From contig OZ218951.1 in assembly GCA_965112735.1 (NCBI GenBank), positions 3,348,001 to 3,412,000 of the forward strand: DNA of 64,000 nt, in the 5' to 3' direction. Numbering within the stretch: the stretch's first letter is position 1; each line of letters begins with the position of its first letter. Under the pieces are notes generated by a model, which searched no databases, had not been told where the DNA came from, and was given only the letters and a program-made list of their open reading frames with translations. Below, in pieces: positions 11,014 through 38,498 of this stretch. The translations under genes were made by a program, and so were the position numbers. The DNA is from Phaeosaccion multiseriatum (taxonomy: Eukaryota > Ochrophyta, other classes).

Positions 11014-12953
11014 TCACGAGCCTGTTACGATGGCGCCCTCTCTCGCCTCCCAGGCCCGGTGCTCCTCTGTAAGGGACTCTACCATGGCGGTCCGGAGATA
11101 GGCCTGCACCTCCGCGGATGAGGCCCACGACACAGCTGAGCGCCGCACGAGAGAAGGGGCGAAGGAAGGAAGGAAGGAAGGAAGGAAGAAAGGAAGGAAG
11201 GAATGGGGGAGACGATGAAAGTTTGTTGTCAATTGTTGGGAGGGACACAAAAAGAAAAGCAAGCAGCCAGTGCCTAGTTTGATACCCATGCAGGCACATG
11301 TTTTATCAGCAGGCACATGGGTTATCACCAGAGGACCTAGTCGGTGTCGCCGTCTTTCACTGACTGAAGAACCTCCTCCCTCTCCCTACTCCCTCCCTTT
11401 CTGTCTCTCTCCCCCTCTCTCTCTCTCTCTCTCTCTCTCTCGTTCTCTCTCTCTTCCCCTTCTTACTCTCTCTTCGCTCTTGTTCTCTTCTCTCTTCTCT
11501 CCTCTCTCTCTACTCTCCTCCCTGTCCTCCTCTCTCTGTACTCTTCTCTCTCTCGTCTCTCTCTACCTCTGTCCCTCTCTCTCGTCTCTCTCTCCCTCCC
11601 TCACTCTCTCTCGTTCTTGTACCGCAGAATCGGCCCACTCACTCACCGGGAGCTCCATTGGTGTCTGTCGAGAAGAGGTCCGCGCCTCCTTCTTCTACCA
11701 ACAGCTTGACGGTGGCCAAGTCCCCTAGTTGCGCCGCAAACATGAGAAGACTCATGTGCGAAGATTCGTCAGTAGCAGCAACGGCGTTGGCAGACGCACC
11801 TCCTGTGAGGATGGTCAGAGCGAGCGAGAGGAGAGAGAGAAAGAGGGGTGGGTGGGGTGGAGTGAGGTGGGAATAGATCGGCAAACCCACTCCACGCTGC
11901 CCACAAACCCTGGAAGCAGTAAGTGCCACTATCGGGTCGAGTAGCGGCCCCTCGATTAATGCGGCGGCTGGTCGATATTAACCCATTCAATGTCGATATT
12001 AACCCATTCAATGTCGATATTAACCGAGGTCAATCAAACTGAAAAGCGAAGCACATGTCGGATCTCGCGCTTACCGGCCAGCAGCGCCGCTAGGGTGCCT
12101 CTCCACACCTCGTGGTGCCCGTTCCTTACGGCGAAGAAGGCCGCTGTGAAGCCTCTTTTCACAGCGCGAGCCTCTGTGTCCGCTCCGCGGTGGAGGAGGG
12201 GGCGCAGAGCTTGGGTGTGGGCGTTGGCCGATGCGAGCCTGACGCGAGCGGCGGGGGAGTATACAGGAAAGAGAGAGGGCGGGGAAGGTGGGGAGCATAC
12301 GGACAAGTGGAGAGCAATTGGATAGGGAGGGAGGGGGGAGGGAGGGAATGAGTGGAAGACTGAGTGAGCAAGGGATTCGTGACCTGCAAGCATCACAGGC
12401 TCACGCACGCGGACAGGCAGAGTAGTCGCGACGTACATGAGTGGGGTGTGGCCCTCGAGACCCTCTGTCCAGTCGGGGTCGGCCCCGTGTTGCAGAAGCA
12501 CCGATACCTGAGGAAGGGAGAGAGAGAGAGATTTCTTCAGATGAAACGCTATGGATGGATGGAGCTTCCCAACCCCCTGCCTCTCATGTTAATCAATTGA
12601 TGTGGCTTACTTACCGTGCGAGCATGCCCGAGTGAGGATGCCCATGAAAGTGCGGTCCACCCGTGTCGGTCTGCCTCGTCAACCCTCGCTCCCTCTTGAC
12701 TCAACAGCAGCGCAGATATTGCAGCACAGGCCTGGTCAACCTCGGCAGCGCTCCCCTGTGGGTCCACGCCGCAAAGCATGAGCGCTGTCCTCCCCTCTGC
12801 GTCTCCCCCATCGACTTCCCCTGCCTCGAGAAGCACAGACACGGTATGCACATCGGCCAAGCGCGCTGCTCTATCGAGGGGAGCGTTGCGAGCCCATGCT
12901 GGAGCGCACCCCAGCACCAGAAGCAGCCGCAGGGGAGTACGATAGCAACACAT
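11014..12953 (-). CDS. ankyrin-repeat protein 2
   Basis: Exons on the minus strand: 12615-12953, 12437-12507, 12075-12238, 11647-11802, 11014-11135; 283 residues with an unbroken frame. Choosing the GTACGT donor after 12437 restores a perfect ankyrin motif across the junction (TPLMLASANA), which supports that border over the apparent longer exon. The N-terminus (about 22 residues, RLLLVLGCAPAWA core) looks like a signal peptide, so the protein may enter the secretory pathway or a plastid, unlike ankyrin protein 1. Five to six ankyrin repeats follow (TALMLCG, TALSWASSLGHARTV, RPLLHRGADTEA, SLLMFAAQLGDLATVKLLVE). The last exon ends in a short charged tail. Function unknown; a protein-binding scaffold. 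Confidence 0.82.
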
Positions 12954-13102
12954 CCCTCTGTGCTATGTAGCGCACATCTTTTTATTACGATTTGTTGGTG
13001 AGTGAAATGAAAAATTATCCTGAGCAGTTGACGAGGGACGAGCGGCCATGAAACTGAAACGGAAACTGCGATTCGAATTGCACCCCCCACATCAACACGC
13101 CC

Positions 13103-13133
<31 letters not shown>

Positions 13134-13339
13134 TACAGTAGGAGGAGGAGGAGAAAGGAGAGCATCATATTGACAGGTGTAACGTCAGCTGTCGAAGAAC
13201 ACCGCGTCCATGGAGGCGTGAGGAGAGAAGGAGAGGAGAAGGCGAGTCCGGAAGCCCACACCCGATCCTCCCCCCAAGCAACTCTTTCAAGCAGCCCATC
13301 AACGGTGTTGGAAAGGGGTAGTTCGTGGTCGAGGGCGCC
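12954..13339. promoter_or_regulatory. divergent intergenic region, ankyrin 2 / BRWD-like gene
   Basis: 386 bp between two head-to-head start codons. Contains a (GCA)n run at 13109-13132 and a GAG-rich stretch at 13141-13160. No canonical core promoter element is obvious. Confidence 0.5.
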
Positions 13340-29760
<16,421 letters not shown>

Positions 29761-30032
29761 AATAGATGGCGGGAGATGTTGCTCCAAGTCAGTGAAATCA
29801 AATCCAGGGGGGTGCGTAATAAAAGGGCTCGAAGCCTTGTTTTGGTTGGCGTTTATGCTGACCCTTTTTCATGCTTTGCGAGCGACCTTTCTCGCTCGGG
29901 CGGAGCGATATTCTTTGACCAGCGTGAGCACCTACTACTAGCTAGCTAGCTAGAGATCATTGTTTAGCTCAGCAGTACACGCTGGCAGGCACTTGCCTCT
30001 AGCCTGACTCCAGCCACCATCACGGCGGGGTC
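29761..30032. other. 3' flank of the BRWD-like gene
   Basis: Contains an AATAAAA-like stretch (29818-29824) about 60 bp after the stop codon, a plausible poly(A) signal, and a (CTAG)n palindrome at 29937-29954. No gene seen. Confidence 0.5.
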
Positions 30033-30156
30033 GGATGCTGCCCCGAGACCCCTCCGCGGCTCGCACCATAACATTGTTTGGCCTGCAGCGGTTTTTTTCG
30101 CTGAAGGTCAAACAATGTTATCGTGCGAGCGGCGGAGGGGTCTCGGGGCAGCATCC
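30033..30156. repeat. near-perfect 58-bp inverted repeat (hairpin)
   Basis: Arms 30033-30090 and 30099-30156 are reverse complements with about four mismatches, separated by an 8-nt T-rich loop. The arms begin GGATGCTGCCCCGAGACC and end near CAGCG. Each arm, read towards the loop, encodes the peptide MLPRDPSAARTITLF. Transcribed, this would form a long stem. Confidence 0.93.
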
Positions 30157-30241
30157 TGCGGCAGGTGGGGCACGTCCACTGCTTCTTGCCCCCCACACTG
30201 GGATTGTAGGCGCCACACGCACGGGGGGGTGCAGGCCTCAC
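30069..30241 (-). pseudogene. TnpB/Fanzor-like zinc-ribbon remnant
   Basis: On the minus strand from about 30241 the translation reads ...CGAY, then KKQWTCPTCRRMLPRDPSA followed by ARTI. This resembles the C-terminal zinc ribbon and final RuvC motif of IS605 OrfB/TnpB and eukaryotic Fanzor proteins (W-x-C-P-x-C ... R-D-x-x-A-A-R-x-I), although the usual Asn after the Asp is replaced. Only about 55 residues are recognisable; the frame stays open to about 30020 but the nuclease body is not seen upstream. The hairpin means the final motif is present a second time, inverted, on the plus strand. It could instead be a chance zinc-ribbon of another transposon family; no catalytic competence is implied. 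Confidence 0.4.
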
Positions 30242-30757
30242 TCGGCTCGCACAGTGTGAGTGAGCAGGACGGAGAAGACATGGCCTGAGCGAGTCGAGGC
30301 GAGCAAGGCAGTCAGCAGGTCAGGTTCCATGCCACTTGGTTGTGTGGAACACACCCCTCAGACACCCACCCACCGTTTTCAGGCGCTGCCGGAAGAGCCC
30401 TAAAGGAGAGAGCGTTCATGTCTTTCCCCATGGTCATGGGCAGACCGGACTTCTGACGCCCCCTTCGACTCGACCATGCTTGCGCGCGTACGGGGGGCAG
30501 AACAAAGTGGCTCGCAATTCTCAATTCTCGACGATGAATCTTAAAAGTCGCGATGGTGTGGAGCGCCCTGGCCTTGTCTGCTTCCGCAATATGCTGCACA
30601 GCTTGTCAGCCGTACCGTGAAGGCGGGGCTGTGCCGCTCCCCTCCTTGACGCTCCTCTCATCTCAGTCCTGCTGCCAAGAGTACACCAGACCTTACTCTA
30701 CGCTACTCCTCTCCCCTCCGCCCTCTCTCCTCCCCTCCCCTCCCCTCTCCTCCTGCT
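30242..30757. other. intergenic, no assigned gene
   Basis: 516 bp between the hairpin and the TPR gene. An open frame on the minus strand (30312-30599, 95 codons) has balanced composition (KSGLPMTMGKDMNALSFR). It lies upstream of the zinc-ribbon remnant on the same strand, so it might be another relic of the same element. I do not recognise it. Confidence 0.4.
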
Positions 30758-31866
30758 TCACTCCTCGTCCCCTATCCCCAGCTCCTCCTTGGCAGCGAGG
30801 TGCTCCTTGGCCACAAGCAGACACGTCATGGCATCGTGCAGCTCGTGCAAGTAGCGCGAGTGGAGCACGCCCTTCTCGTACAGACAAAGCGCCTCCTCCA
30901 CCTTGCCCTCCTGTATGCGCAACTGACCAAGGTCCACGTAGGCTGGAGGGAGGGGAGGGGAGGGGAGGGGCGAAAGGGGTGACACAACAGATCAACAAAC
31001 GCAATTAAGCCTGTGAGTGAATGTGAATGGTCCTTCCTCTGCTTGTCTTCCCTGCCAACCCACCTAGTCCTCCTCCTCCTCCTCCCCCCCCCCCCCCCCA
31101 TCCACTGCCATCCTCTCTCCCCACCAACGCACCTCCTGGACAGTGAGGATCCACCTCCAGTGCCCTGACGAGGGGAGCACTGGCGGAGGAGAGGTCGTTC
31201 AGAGACATGTAGGCCCGAGCTGTGAGTAGAGATCAGAGATGGAGTGATGCAGCACCACAAAAGAGGGAGGGAGGGAGGGAGGGAAAGAGAGGGAGTGAGA
31301 AGGAGAGAGGGACAATTATGTGTGAGAAGGAGAGGGCGACAGAGGAGGGGGAGAAAAGCAGATTTCGAGCAATGCAACAGAGGGTTGGAGAAAGAGAGGC
31401 ACACAGAGAAAGGGGGAAAGAGATGGAGAGAGAGCAGAGAGAGGGAGCCAGAGGAGAGCGACAGAACAACAAAGAGGAGGGGTCAGAGAGTACGTGCCTG
31501 CAAGTCAGTCCGAGAGAAGTGAGAGAGCAACACACATCCCCTTCCCATACAGCGCAAGGAGAGGGGGGGGGGGGTGACGCGATGTCCGCATGAAATGATC
31601 GCTCACCTTTGTCTCCATCCGGACCAGGCAGAGGAGATGCTCCCTCTCCCCCGGGGGGCGTGTACCAAGCCCCTGCAGACGCACCGTAGCGGGAGAGGGA
31701 GGAGGAGCGGGAGGGTGGAGTCTCGGGTATCGGGCATCGAGGCCGCGAGTCCTGCCCTTGGCCCAAGCAGTGCCGCCGCTGAACATGAGGCTGGGGCTGC
31801 GCGTCGGAAGGGTCGCCGGTGCTGCTGGCGCTGGGCTTTCTTTTGCTGCTGCTGAGATCCCCTCCG
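30758..31866 (-). CDS. TPR-repeat protein segment (possibly the C-terminal part of the FNIP-repeat gene)
   Basis: Exons on the minus strand: 31607 to about 31866, 31133-31219, 30758-30942, ending in TGA at 30758. The last two exons give tetratricopeptide-type helices: ARAYMSLNDLSSASAPLVRA then LEVDPHCPG, and AYVDLGQLRIQEGKVEEALC followed by LYEKG. The upstream exon is Ser/Pro-rich and lacks an in-frame ATG, so the 5' end is missing from this model. If the donor CGCTG|GTAAGG at 32067/32066, which overlaps the stop codon of the FNIP-repeat gene, were joined to the acceptor CCCTTCAG at 31867, the frames fit exactly and a single FNIP-TPR protein would result. TPRs bind proteins; no further function can be given. 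Confidence 0.55.
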
Positions 31867-32062
31867 CTGAAGGGGGTCGAAGCTCTGCCCTCCACTCATC
31901 ATGCCCCCCTCCTGCTCTCGTCGTTCGTGGTCCTCCTCCTCCGTCTGCTGCCATCGGCCCTGCCTCCTCCGATTCGAGAAGAGAATGCAGGCGAACCTCC
32001 CACTCAGTCGTGCTAAGATCCGGACCCTCTAACCCTCCAATTCTGTTGAATAACGTCATCCC

Positions 32063-33895
32063 TTACCAGCGAATCACCTTTAGCCCCTTGGGTAGATCTG
32101 CAGGCAGCGGGCAGTTGGTCCCAACCCAAAGCACCCTAAGGCCAGCAGGCAGGCCCTCCATAGGGCAGGTGGAACGCGGTCCCAGCTTGAGCGTCTGCAA
32201 AGAAGCAGGCAGCTCCAAAGGGAGGTTAAAGTCACGCCCCATCCTCACCTCCTCCACACCACAAGGAAGGACCATGTGCTGATTGAAGTCAGATTCCTCC
32301 TCAAACTTGATCTTCTTCAGCGAGGCAGGCAGCTCCAGAGGGAGGTTAAAGGCAGCCCCCATCTCCACCTCCTCCACACCACAAGGAAGGACCAACTCTT
32401 GATTGAATGCCCCGCCGAATTTGATCTTCTTCAGAGAGGCAGGCAGCTCCAGAGGGAGGTTAAAGGCATCCCCCATCTCCACCTCCTCCACACCACAAGG
32501 AAGGACCATGTGCTGATTGAAGTCAGATTCCTCCTCAAACTTGATCTTCTTCAGCGAGGCAGGCAGTTTCAGAGGGAGGTTAAAGTCATACCCCATCTCC
32601 ACCTCCTCCACACCACAAGGAAGGACCAACTCTTGATTGAATGCCCCGCCGAATTTGATCTTCTTCAGAGAGGCAGGCAGCTCCAGAGGGAGGTTAAGGT
32701 CATACCCCATCTCCACCTCCTCCACACCACAAGGAAGGACCAACTCTTGATTGAATGCCCCGCCGAATTTGATCTTCTTCAGAGAGGCAGGCAGCTCCAG
32801 AGGGAGGTTAAAGGCAGCCCCCATCTCCACCTCCTCCACACCACAAGGAAGAACAACTTGCTGATTGAAGTTGCTGCCAAATTCGATCTTCTTCAGAGAG
32901 GCAGGCAGTTCCAGAGGGAGGTTGAAGGAATACCCCATCTGCACCTCCTCCACACCACAAGGAAGGACCAACTGTTGATTGAACCGTTGATTGAACACCC
33001 AACCAAATCTGATTTTCTTCAGCGAGGCAGGCAGATCAAGAGGGAGGTTAAAGCGCCACCCCATCTCCACCTCCTCCACACCACAAGGAAGGACCACGTG
33101 CTGATTGAAGCAAGTGCCGAATTTGATCTTCTTCAGCCGGGCAGGCAGTTCCAGAGGGAGGTTAAAGAAATACCCCATCTCCACCTCCTCCACACCACAA
33201 GGAAGGACCAACTGCTGATTGAAGTGAGATTCCTCATGAAACTTGATCTTCTTAAGGGAGGCAGGGAGATCAATATGTTTGTTAAATTTCCGCCCGAGCT
33301 CCACTTCCACAACTGTGCCAGGAAGACATACGTCGGCCTGATTGAAAGACTCAGAGAAGCGCACAAGCCTGACCGATGCTGGCAGCAGCGCGAGTGCCTT
33401 CCCTACGAGAGCCTCATCAGCAGAAACCTTGGCGTCGTCATCTTTGTACGTGCTGAGGCCGAGCTCCACAGACACCACGCGAAACAAGCCCCCCTCACCA
33501 GGAGATCCAGCCTCGTTGCGCTGCCCCTTCCCACGTCGCTCCTGCTGCTGCTGCGCTTCCTGCTTCGCCCGAATCCTCCCCGATCTTCGCGCTCCCTCCG
33601 CAGGACGTCTTTCCTCACAGCCAGTAGATGGAGCAGCAGAGCCAGTACGCATAGTCGCGGGGGGGCAAGCCAAAGCAGCGCTGCTCCCCTCCTCTTCCTG
33701 CTGTCGCTTCAGCAGACTCAGTATGCGCTGCTGGACATGCTGGGGCATTTCGGCGTTGATCCTCAGAGTGCGGGCGGTGACCTCATCGACCTCCTTGCAC
33801 ACCCCCCACAGAGCTTTGGCAGAGATGAGGCTGGCCACAGTTCTTAGAGCCGCTGTCCCTGCCCCAGGCGTAGCATCTCCTGTCTCTCCACTCAT
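32063..33895 (-). CDS. FNIP-repeat (leucine-rich-repeat-like) protein
   Basis: A single open frame of 610 residues from an ATG at 33895. The first 190 residues are helical and charged, with an RRSGRIRAKQEAQQQQER stretch that could be a nuclear signal. From about residue 200 it consists of roughly 23-24-residue repeats alternating two types: FNQ..VLPCGVEEVEMG and FNLPLELPASLKKIKFG. This is the FNIP-repeat pattern (F-N-x-P-L-x-x-L-P-x-S-L), known in expanded families from Dictyostelium, giant viruses and some protists. About 18 repeats are present, ending PADLPKGLKVIRW. Several units are almost identical at the DNA level, so the array has expanded recently. Probably a protein-binding solenoid; target unknown. 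The frame also stays open on the opposite strand, a by-product of the repeat. Confidence 0.88.
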   Translation of the reverse strand: MSGETGDATPGAGTAALRTVASLISAKALWGVCKEVDEVTARTLRINAEMPQHVQQRILSLLKRQQEEEGSSAALACPPATMRTGSAAPSTGCEERRPAEGARRSGRIRAKQEAQQQQERRGKGQRNEAGSPGEGGLFRVVSVELGLSTYKDDDAKVSADEALVGKALALLPASVRLVRFSESFNQADVCLPGTVVEVELGRKFNKHIDLPASLKKIKFHEESHFNQQLVLPCGVEEVEMGYFFNLPLELPARLKKIKFGTCFNQHVVLPCGVEEVEMGWRFNLPLDLPASLKKIRFGWVFNQRFNQQLVLPCGVEEVQMGYSFNLPLELPASLKKIEFGSNFNQQVVLPCGVEEVEMGAAFNLPLELPASLKKIKFGGAFNQELVLPCGVEEVEMGYDLNLPLELPASLKKIKFGGAFNQELVLPCGVEEVEMGYDFNLPLKLPASLKKIKFEEESDFNQHMVLPCGVEEVEMGDAFNLPLELPASLKKIKFGGAFNQELVLPCGVEEVEMGAAFNLPLELPASLKKIKFEEESDFNQHMVLPCGVEEVRMGRDFNLPLELPASLQTLKLGPRSTCPMEGLPAGLRVLWVGTNCPLPADLPKGLKVIRW

Positions 33896-34302
33896 TTCTC
33901 CCTCCTCGACCTTCCCCCGGCGAATCTCTTCTTTCTGTCCTGGGGCTTGGGGATTGCCCTTCTCCGTCCTCTGCCACCACTTCTACTACTTCCTCTTCTC
34001 TCTTGGGTCTCTCGCTGCCCTGCAGCTGCCCGCAAGGTCGGCTCCGCCTGACCTCCGCCCTGCCTGCCTCTCGTCGCTCTGATCCCAAATGCGATCTGGT
34101 CACAGTTGTCAACGAAGAACCAATTGCCACCTGTAAGGATCGGGCGGACAAACAAACACACAAACAACAAGAACAACAACCCCCTCCCCTTTCATCGCGC
34201 AGGCTGGGAAGCAGCGCCATCCGCGGAGAGAACCACTCTGGAAGAGCAAAGTAGCAGGGTAGGGATCGAGCCAAGAGTGGTTGAATCACTTGCTGCTTCG
34301 CC
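33896..34302. promoter_or_regulatory. divergent intergenic region, FNIP / cis-prenyltransferase
   Basis: 407 bp between head-to-head start codons. It includes an (ACAA)-rich stretch at 34150-34180. No clear core promoter motif seen. Confidence 0.45.
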
Positions 34303-37300
34303 ATGGAGAACTTGACGACTCGTCCGTACCCAGAATGTTATTCTCATTTGGCAGGTGTAGAAGGAGGGGTGGTGACAGCAGCAGCAGCAGTGGTAGGCAT
34401 GGGAATGGGGGAGATTGGAGGAGGGGAGGCAGCAGTAGCAGCAGTATCAACAATAGGAGCTGCAGACGTGTACCGAAAGGCAGTGAAGGCGGTGCTGGAT
34501 GACCGGTGGCGCGGAGCCGTGCTCATGACCGGGCTGGCTATTCTGCTGTTGGGGGTGGCGTTGGGAGTTTGGCTGGGGCTGTGGCTGGGGGAGAAGAGGA
34601 GAGAGCTCAGGGGGAGACCATGGAAGCACGGCCTGATGGAGGAGCTCAAACTCGGATTTCTTAAGGCGGTGCTGCTGCTGCGGAACGGAAACGTGGGGGG
34701 GGGGAAGAGGTACGCTACCCAACGAGATGAAGACACATCAAAATCTCTGACGTACTTCTCGTGGCTCTTTGCTTATATTCCCCCCTTCTTTCGCAGTGGA
34801 ATTAGTTCGCCTATTGAGACGATTGTGTGTGTGTGATTACCGCGCCTACTCATTTCCCTCTCCCCACCCCGCCCTCACTGCGTCGCGTTTCCTCCTTCCT
34901 TTCAAGTCCCCTTGTTTTTGTACAGCCGGACTGCAGGGAGGCTTACAACGACTGGCGGACAACGGGGGAGGGAGGGGAGGACTCACAAGAAGAGGAGCGC
35001 TTTGAGTACCCGCACGGCACCAAGCAGAGCAGACCCCACACGCTCGTCCACAGAGCAAAAGGCATGCACTCTGTGGTGGGGGAGGGAGACAGGGGACAAG
35101 AGGGGCAGCTCGGGGAGGGGGGGAGACGGAGGAGGAGCGGAAGGGCCGACTGGAGGTGGCGAGAGTGAGGGAGGGGAAGGTGCCGCGCCACATTGCCGTG
35201 ATTATGGATGGAAACAGGCGCTATGGGGTTTCAGAGCATGGCGACGCACTCAAGGTGTGTGTGAGAGAGAGAGAGTATAGCGCAGCTCTGTGCTTACTGA
35301 GAGAGAAAGAGAGGAGAGGGGGGGGGGGTTGGAGAGAGATGGGATATAGAGAAAGAGGGAGGCAAGAGAGAGAGAGTGATGGAGGGAGACAGAGAAACGA
35401 CGGAGGGAGGGATTGAGAGACAAGATTCGTGTGTGCGCCTTCCCTTCACAAAGACAGATAACATCCTTCCTCGCTGCTCTCCTACCTACCCTTCCCTTCC
35501 TGCTCCCCTGCCTTCTTGCCCCTCTGCTCCATACGCCTCCATCCAACCGCCCACTCGCAGGGGCACTCCGCGGGGGGCAAGACGCTTGGCAGCTTCGTGG
35601 AGTGGTGTCTTGAGCTTGGAGTGGACGTGTTGTCTGTGTATGCCTTCTCTACGGAGAACTGGAGCAGGGACCCGGCAGAGGTGGTGAGTGAGTGAGTGAG
35701 TGACTTGGGAGGGAAGGGCCTCACTTACTTGTGTGTGTGTGTGTGTGTATAGGAGGGAGACAGAGGCAGACCGAGTGAGGGGGGTGGGCTGAGAGTGTGG
35801 AGAGAGCAGGCAGCGCAGAGGGAGAACGATGAGATGGGGTAAGGGTTGTTGGCTTGGGGTCTCTTCCGCAGCTGTCTCGCACTGACTGCTGTTCTTTTTC
35901 CTGTCCGCTCCTCCTCCCCCCCCCATGGCCTCTGCCCCCTCTCTCCCCCTCCCCATCTCCTCTCTTCATCGTGTCCCTCGGTGCCCCCCCTCTCCCCCCC
36001 CACTTTGTCTCTTCACCTTGTCCCTCGGTGCCCACTATGCCGCTCTTGTGCTCACATTTCTCTTGTCCGTCCCTCCTTTGTCGTCGTGGCACACCCTCGG
36101 TAATGACACCATCTGGTAAATAATTGAAACGGCAATGGTAACTAACGGTAACGGCAACCATTGGTATTTGTAACGGCAGGATATGCTGATGGAAGTGTTG
36201 TGCAAGCACTGCTCAGAGTACAAGGAGGAGGCGAGGGAGAGGAACGTTCGCATCCGAGTGGCCGTGTCCGACTACCAGAGGGTGAGCGATGGAGGGAGTG
36301 AGGGAACTAAGGGGAGGGAGGGAGGGAGTGAGGGACGGAGGGACGGAGGGAAGGAGGGAGGGAGGGAGGGAGGGAGGGAGGGACGGGGGTCGTGTCAACG
36401 AAAAGGAAGGAAGGAACCCTTGTTGGGGCGGGGATATAAGGGGGGTATTTTTCTATCTTTGTTACGGGTGGAGACATGTTCGTCCGCTAACACGAGTGTC
36501 GGGGGGATAGAAGGGGAATTGCATTGACTTACAGGAATGGACCTATGACTCACGTATCTTACATGTTGGTATGCGAACACACACACACTCACACTCACTC
36601 AAGTGTCACGGCCCCACCCGCACTCCTATGGTGCTGCTTCTGCCTATCTACTGCTCATCTGCTGCCTTCCGCCCCCCCCCCCCCCAAACCAATCACCACC
36701 ACCACCGCCACCACCACCACTATCGTCACCACCATGAACAGCTCCCTGCCAAGGTGATGAAGGCGTGTGAGGCCGCGCAAGAAGCAACGCGGCACTGCAC
36801 GGGCATCTTGCTCAACATCTGCCTGAGCTACGGGGCGAGGCAGGAGATCGCAGGGGCGTGCCAGGCCATCTGTGAACAGGTATCGTATGTGTATTGTATG
36901 TTGAGGCGTATGGCAGCAAGAAGGGCTGCGGGAGTGATGGCATTCAATTGGAGGAGGGAGGGTGGGAGAGAGGGAGAGGGAGGGAGGGAGGGAGGGCTGG
37001 CCGGTAATCTTCAGTTTTTAGTTTCAGTTTATGTGACCTTATCAACATTGAGCACCGTAGTAAGTCAGATGCCGATGCTGTGTAGGCTCCATCTGGAACT
37101 GAAACCGACTGTACCCATATCACCAACAGGTGCAGCAAGGCTCTCTTGCCGTGTCCAGCATCGACAGCGAGGTCCTTGCTCGGCACTTGCTCAGTGCGGC
37201 GCTGCCCGACCCCGACCTGCTTATTCGCACCTCTGGAGAGACCCGACTCAGTAACTTCCTCCTCTACCAGGTAAGGAGTACGTAAATCTTAGTTAAGAGT

Positions 37301-37506
37301 ACGTAAGTCTTATTTAAGGTGGATCAAAGGGGGGGGGGGGAGGCTTCCTTCGCAGACAGACACAGAGCATAGGGAGGATGTGAGGAAGGGAAGTCGGACG
37401 GGTCGTTGGCGGAAGGTTGAGGCATGGAATCGAACGACCCACCTAACCTACTGCCTGTTCCTTAAGGGCCCCCTTGGCATGCGTACACACACACTTACAC
37501 TTACAC

Positions 37507-37566
<60 letters not shown>

Positions 37567-37694
37567 GCCTCCATTCACAGATGGCGTACACGGAGCTCTT
37601 CTTCGAGCCCAAGCTGTGGCCCGAGCTGACCAAGCTGGACCTCTGCCGCATCATCACAGAGTACCAAGGGAGGCACCGCCGCTTCGGACGCTGA
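34303..37694 (+). CDS. cis-prenyltransferase (dehydrodolichyl diphosphate synthase type)
   Basis: Exons: 34303-34709, 34937-35254 (interior unresolved), 35561-35683, 36180-36281, 36742-36879, 37130-37270, 37581-37694. It makes long polyprenyl diphosphate by adding isopentenyl units in cis to farnesyl diphosphate, for dolichol and N-glycosylation. Visible signatures: [13 protein letters not shown] with the catalytic Asp, [49 protein letters not shown] and the RHRRFG C-terminus. One hydrophobic helix near residue 80 ([20 protein letters not shown]) suggests an ER membrane anchor. Exon 34937-35254 reads naturally in one frame up to about 35100 and in another from about 35110 ([12 protein letters not shown] onward). 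Either an exon border is missed or one G is lost in the G-runs at 35115-35130. The RxG C-terminus resembles bacterial and plant enzymes more than animal DHDDS. Confidence 0.85.
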
Positions 37695-38447
37695 GAGAAA
37701 GGGGCTTTGGGGGGGGAGGGCGGGGGGGGATGGCAGTGAATGGGAAGAGGGAGGGGAGGATGGCAGTGGATGGGAAGAGGGAGGGGGGCTTCTCGCTCTC
37801 GTGCTACCCCAGATGGTGCGGGGGTTTGTGGAGTGGAGGCTCACTAAGAGGTCCCTGGAGAGAGGGGTATGTGTGGGGGGAAGGAGGGGCAGAAAGGGCA
37901 GGAGGGGAGAGAGGGATGGAGGGAGGGAGGGAGGGAGGGAGGGTAGGCCGAGTACCCTGCACACACATGCGCGGGGGAGAGAAAGAAGCAAAGGGAGGGG
38001 AGAGGGGAGGGAGAGGGGAGGCCACTGCAGCGCGGCAAGTGGTAGTCGCTGTGCTTGTTATGGTTATGGCTGTGGCTGTGACTGTGGGCAGCAAGTGGGA
38101 TGGATTTACAACCACAAAGCAGCGAATACGAAGGTTTTCTCCGGAGAGTTTTACTCGTGTTAAATCTTGCCTGTGGGGCAATTTTCTTGTGATTCAAGGC
38201 CAACAATCAAGTACGACGAAGCCTTGCCCTCTCGGGGGCGTGGGGGCGTTGGTCATATACGTGGACAGTCAACCGACAGCTAACGGACAGTCGACACAAG
38301 TCTGCTCTGCTCTCTCATGCCGAAGACCAGCGCAGAGCTCCTCCTCTCCTCTGCCTGGCACACCCTCCCATACCCATAAACAAGAACATCGAATCGGAAT
38401 AGAATGGAATCAGAATGGTCGACCCAAACATAAGTCTATGACTGATG

Positions 38448-38498
<51 letters not shown>

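Noticed and set aside
10559-11299. Thr-Leu-Pro-Tyr repeat protein
   Set aside because: Translation of the (GGGTA)n array; no conserved sequence.
12384-12436. Longer version of ankyrin 2 exon 2 (to 12384)
   Set aside because: It breaks the frame to the next exon; the GTACGT donor at 12436 restores a perfect ankyrin repeat.
32276-33847. 523-codon open frame antisense to the FNIP gene
   Set aside because: It mirrors the repeat periodicity of the FNIP gene; the sense strand has the recognisable F-N-x-P-L repeat and the antisense peptide has no known pattern.
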